This document shows positions 62,161 through 64,000 of a DNA stretch of 64,000 nucleotides, piece by piece. The first letter of the stretch is position 1; each line of letters starts with the position of its first letter. A program made the position numbers and the translations under genes. The notes beneath the pieces were generated by a model, which saw only the letters and a list, made by a program, of their open reading frames with translations, was not told the DNA's origin and did not search any database. Source of the DNA: Sphagnum compactum. Lineage: Eukaryota; Bryophyta; Sphagnopsida; Sphagnales. The stretch is from the NCBI GenBank assembly GCA_965153455.1, contig OZ234502.1:11439495-11503494 (forward strand), written 5' to 3'.

Positions 62161-64000
62161 TAAATGTGTGAAATAAAAAATGTAATAAAACTTGAACACC
62201 TTTAATGGTTTAATCCATTGGTAAAGACTTGGTTTATCATTGTGAAGGTTTAAGGTTCAATTTTTTATACTTGCAACCTTGGTGCATGTTTAAAAGGTTA
62301 AGGTAGATAGGTTAAATTAAGGTAGTTTAGTGAAGGTAAGGTAGGGTGTCACTTACCTACCTAAGCTTATTTACTACTTATCTACCTATTTATTAATTTT
62401 AAAAATAATAATCCAAAAAAGATTTTGATTTAATTGTATATTTGACCCAATCAAATAATTAGTCACTTTGTTACTCATGTTGTACAAATCTAAATTGACA
62501 TGGTGCTCTTTTTTACACCTATCATTTTTGGTAGTTTTTAAATTAAAAAACCCAATAAAAAAACGATGAATTGTAGTAGTGATATTTAATACACAAAAAT
62601 CACATAGTTTTATGCAAAATTATATCACAATAATTGCACATATTTAATTAAAATGTAAATTGTATGTACTTCATATCAAAACATCATAAATAGAAAAGAG
62701 ACATTATTTATATATAATATAATTTTCATAAATTTTTACACTTTAAAACCCATATATTTTGCATGAACATATTGTTATTTGGTTTTCACATGGATTCTAT
62801 TGAAATTTCATCATATTGTAAGTTTGTGATGACCTAGGTAGCCAAATTAAAATATAAACCAACTCATATGTAGGGTAATCCAAAGGATAACCAAAAGAAT
62901 TTACTAACCATGTAAAGTAATATTTAATTACATATTATATATTCAAATAATATATTTACCAGAAACACCAATTTTTATAAATACATTTATTTTTTCATTG
63001 ATGTTAGCCTATCAAATCTTGCAAATTTGAAAAGTTAGGGTATTAAAAAATTATAAGGAGAAGAAGAAAGTTGATTTAAAACATAATTCTATATTGTTGT
63101 TGTCAAAATTTTCCATTATTCAAAATTTTAAAACTTAAAAAAGAATGACATTGAATTATTTTCTAAAAGGTTCGACTATTACCACTTGCCTCCCCAAAAT
63201 CCACTTTTTTTTTTCTTCAAATTAAAATCACAATTTAACTGTTGATGATATTTTTTAGGCATACCCAATTCTTTCCAATTTTAAAGTTAGTCAATTATGT
63301 CAATCACCTATTCTTTTAGCAATTGATACTTGTATATTGTAATATTTTTACCATTTTGAAAATAAATTTTCGAATAATTAATTAAATTTGAAATCTTAAT
63401 TTTGGCATTGAGTTTTTCAATTCTAGAATTTTTGACAAGCAACGTTTATAAAAAATAATCAATATAGTTCAATCATTGTTATGGAACAATCTAATGTGTC
63501 TAGACTACCTCAGTATTAAGGCAATGTTACGGCAGGTATGTGGTTCAAAACCTGAAAATTGAATTTTTTTTAATTTATTAAAAATTTGACACAAATAATA
63601 AATAATTTAATTTATGCCGAAATGGTAAAGGTACTGTGGTTCAAAACTTGACAATTGAATTTTTGGTTTTAAAATATTTTTGGCACAAATAATGAATAAA
63701 ATTTCAAAAGTTTGACAAAACAAAATAAAATAAATCTATGGCAAAATGGTAAAGGTACTACAATATTTCTTTTTTCAAAAAATAGGATTTAATTGTAAAC
63801 CAATTTTGAACAAGATTTTAATATGAATCCAAAATTGGTTTTATACCAATGTTGTTCAATTCTTCATTTTCGTGCAAACATTTGGTATTGGTTCCAACTT
63901 TAAATATATTTTTTTGAAAGAACCCCATTCATAAGAAAATTCAAAAAATCGAAATTCAAAATTCAAAAAATAAAAAATCAAGTGATTTTGAAGTTTTCCA
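62161..64000. other. AT-rich intergenic stretch, no recognisable gene
   Basis: Contains the inverted repeat copy at 62590-62836 (separate entry) and a short duplicated block: 'GGTAAAGGTACT-TGGTTCAA-ACTTGA(C/A)AATTGAATTTTT' near 63540-63660, with part again near 63740. No gene is recognised. Confidence 0.5.
62590..62836. repeat. Reverse-orientation partial copy of the 9.9-kb foldback element
   Basis: Reverse complement matches 9905 to about 10140: CATCACAAACTTACAATAT, AACAATATGTTC-T-CAAAA, AGTGTAAAAAT, TATTTATGATGT-TTGATATGAA. It carries one terminus (GTAAGTTTGTGATG, ending at about 62835); the other terminus is absent or too diverged to see. Confidence 0.65.

Noticed and set aside
1-64000. 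CRISPR arrays, bacterial operons, tRNA or rRNA genes
   Set aside because: No regularly spaced repeat-spacer structure, no operon-like coding, and no tRNA or rRNA signature that I could confirm by eye; a tRNAscan or Infernal run would settle small RNAs.

Overview
The window looks like nuclear DNA of a land plant (embryophyte). It has GT-AG spliced genes, a plant-type SAL1 nucleotidase, a plant-specific B3 DNA-binding protein, short runs of the TTTAGGG plant telomere motif, and plant-style retroelements (a Ty3/Gypsy LTR element, an L1-like LINE, Tourist-like and foldback MITEs). Intergenic DNA is very AT-rich and full of short degenerate repeats, while exons and the LINE are clearly richer in GC. 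I cannot fix the lineage from sequence alone; a bryophyte, lycophyte or fern would fit.

Layout. 1-14.2 kb is gene-poor, with low-complexity arrays (about 1.3-1.6 and 4.0-5.1 kb), a 14-bp-TIR foldback/MITE (9.9-10.4 kb) and small tandem repeats. 14.48-17.50 kb (minus) holds a complete 8-exon SAL1-type 3'(2'),5'-bisphosphate nucleotidase of 353 codons; its first intron carries a Tourist-like MITE. 17.5-31 kb has no gene I recognise, but contains a 59-bp minisatellite, a 275-bp foldback element, a 63-bp periodic array and two copies of a dispersed 'GTAGCCAAA' repeat. 31.6-34.3 kb (plus) holds a 3-exon gene for a 787-residue protein with two B3 domains, preceded by a repetitive leader with three related upstream ORFs.

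36.4-41.2 kb is an old, decayed Ty3/Gypsy element in minus orientation with two ~647-bp LTRs and remnants of protease, reverse transcriptase and integrase C-terminus. 44.4-47.25 kb is a degraded tandem paralogue of the B3 gene, same orientation, same exon junctions, with frameshifts and a ~107-bp internal inversion. 49.3-54.6 kb (minus) is a decayed L1-like LINE (ORF1, endonuclease, RT, zinc-knuckle tail) whose ORF1 is split by a foreign ~0.8-kb insert. 55-64 kb is again gene-poor and AT-rich, ending in CTAC/TTTAACCATTA-type degenerate arrays and an inverted relative of the 9.9-kb foldback element.

The two intact genes have no evident joint pathway: SAL1 removes PAP (sulfur and retrograde stress signalling), and the B3 protein is a probable nuclear regulator. 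The most unusual signals are the inverted block inside the B3 pseudogene, the conserved C-terminal module shared by the B3 gene and its pseudogene, the repeated MGVF upstream ORFs, and the unidentified insert in the LINE. I found no evidence of a wholly new biological system.
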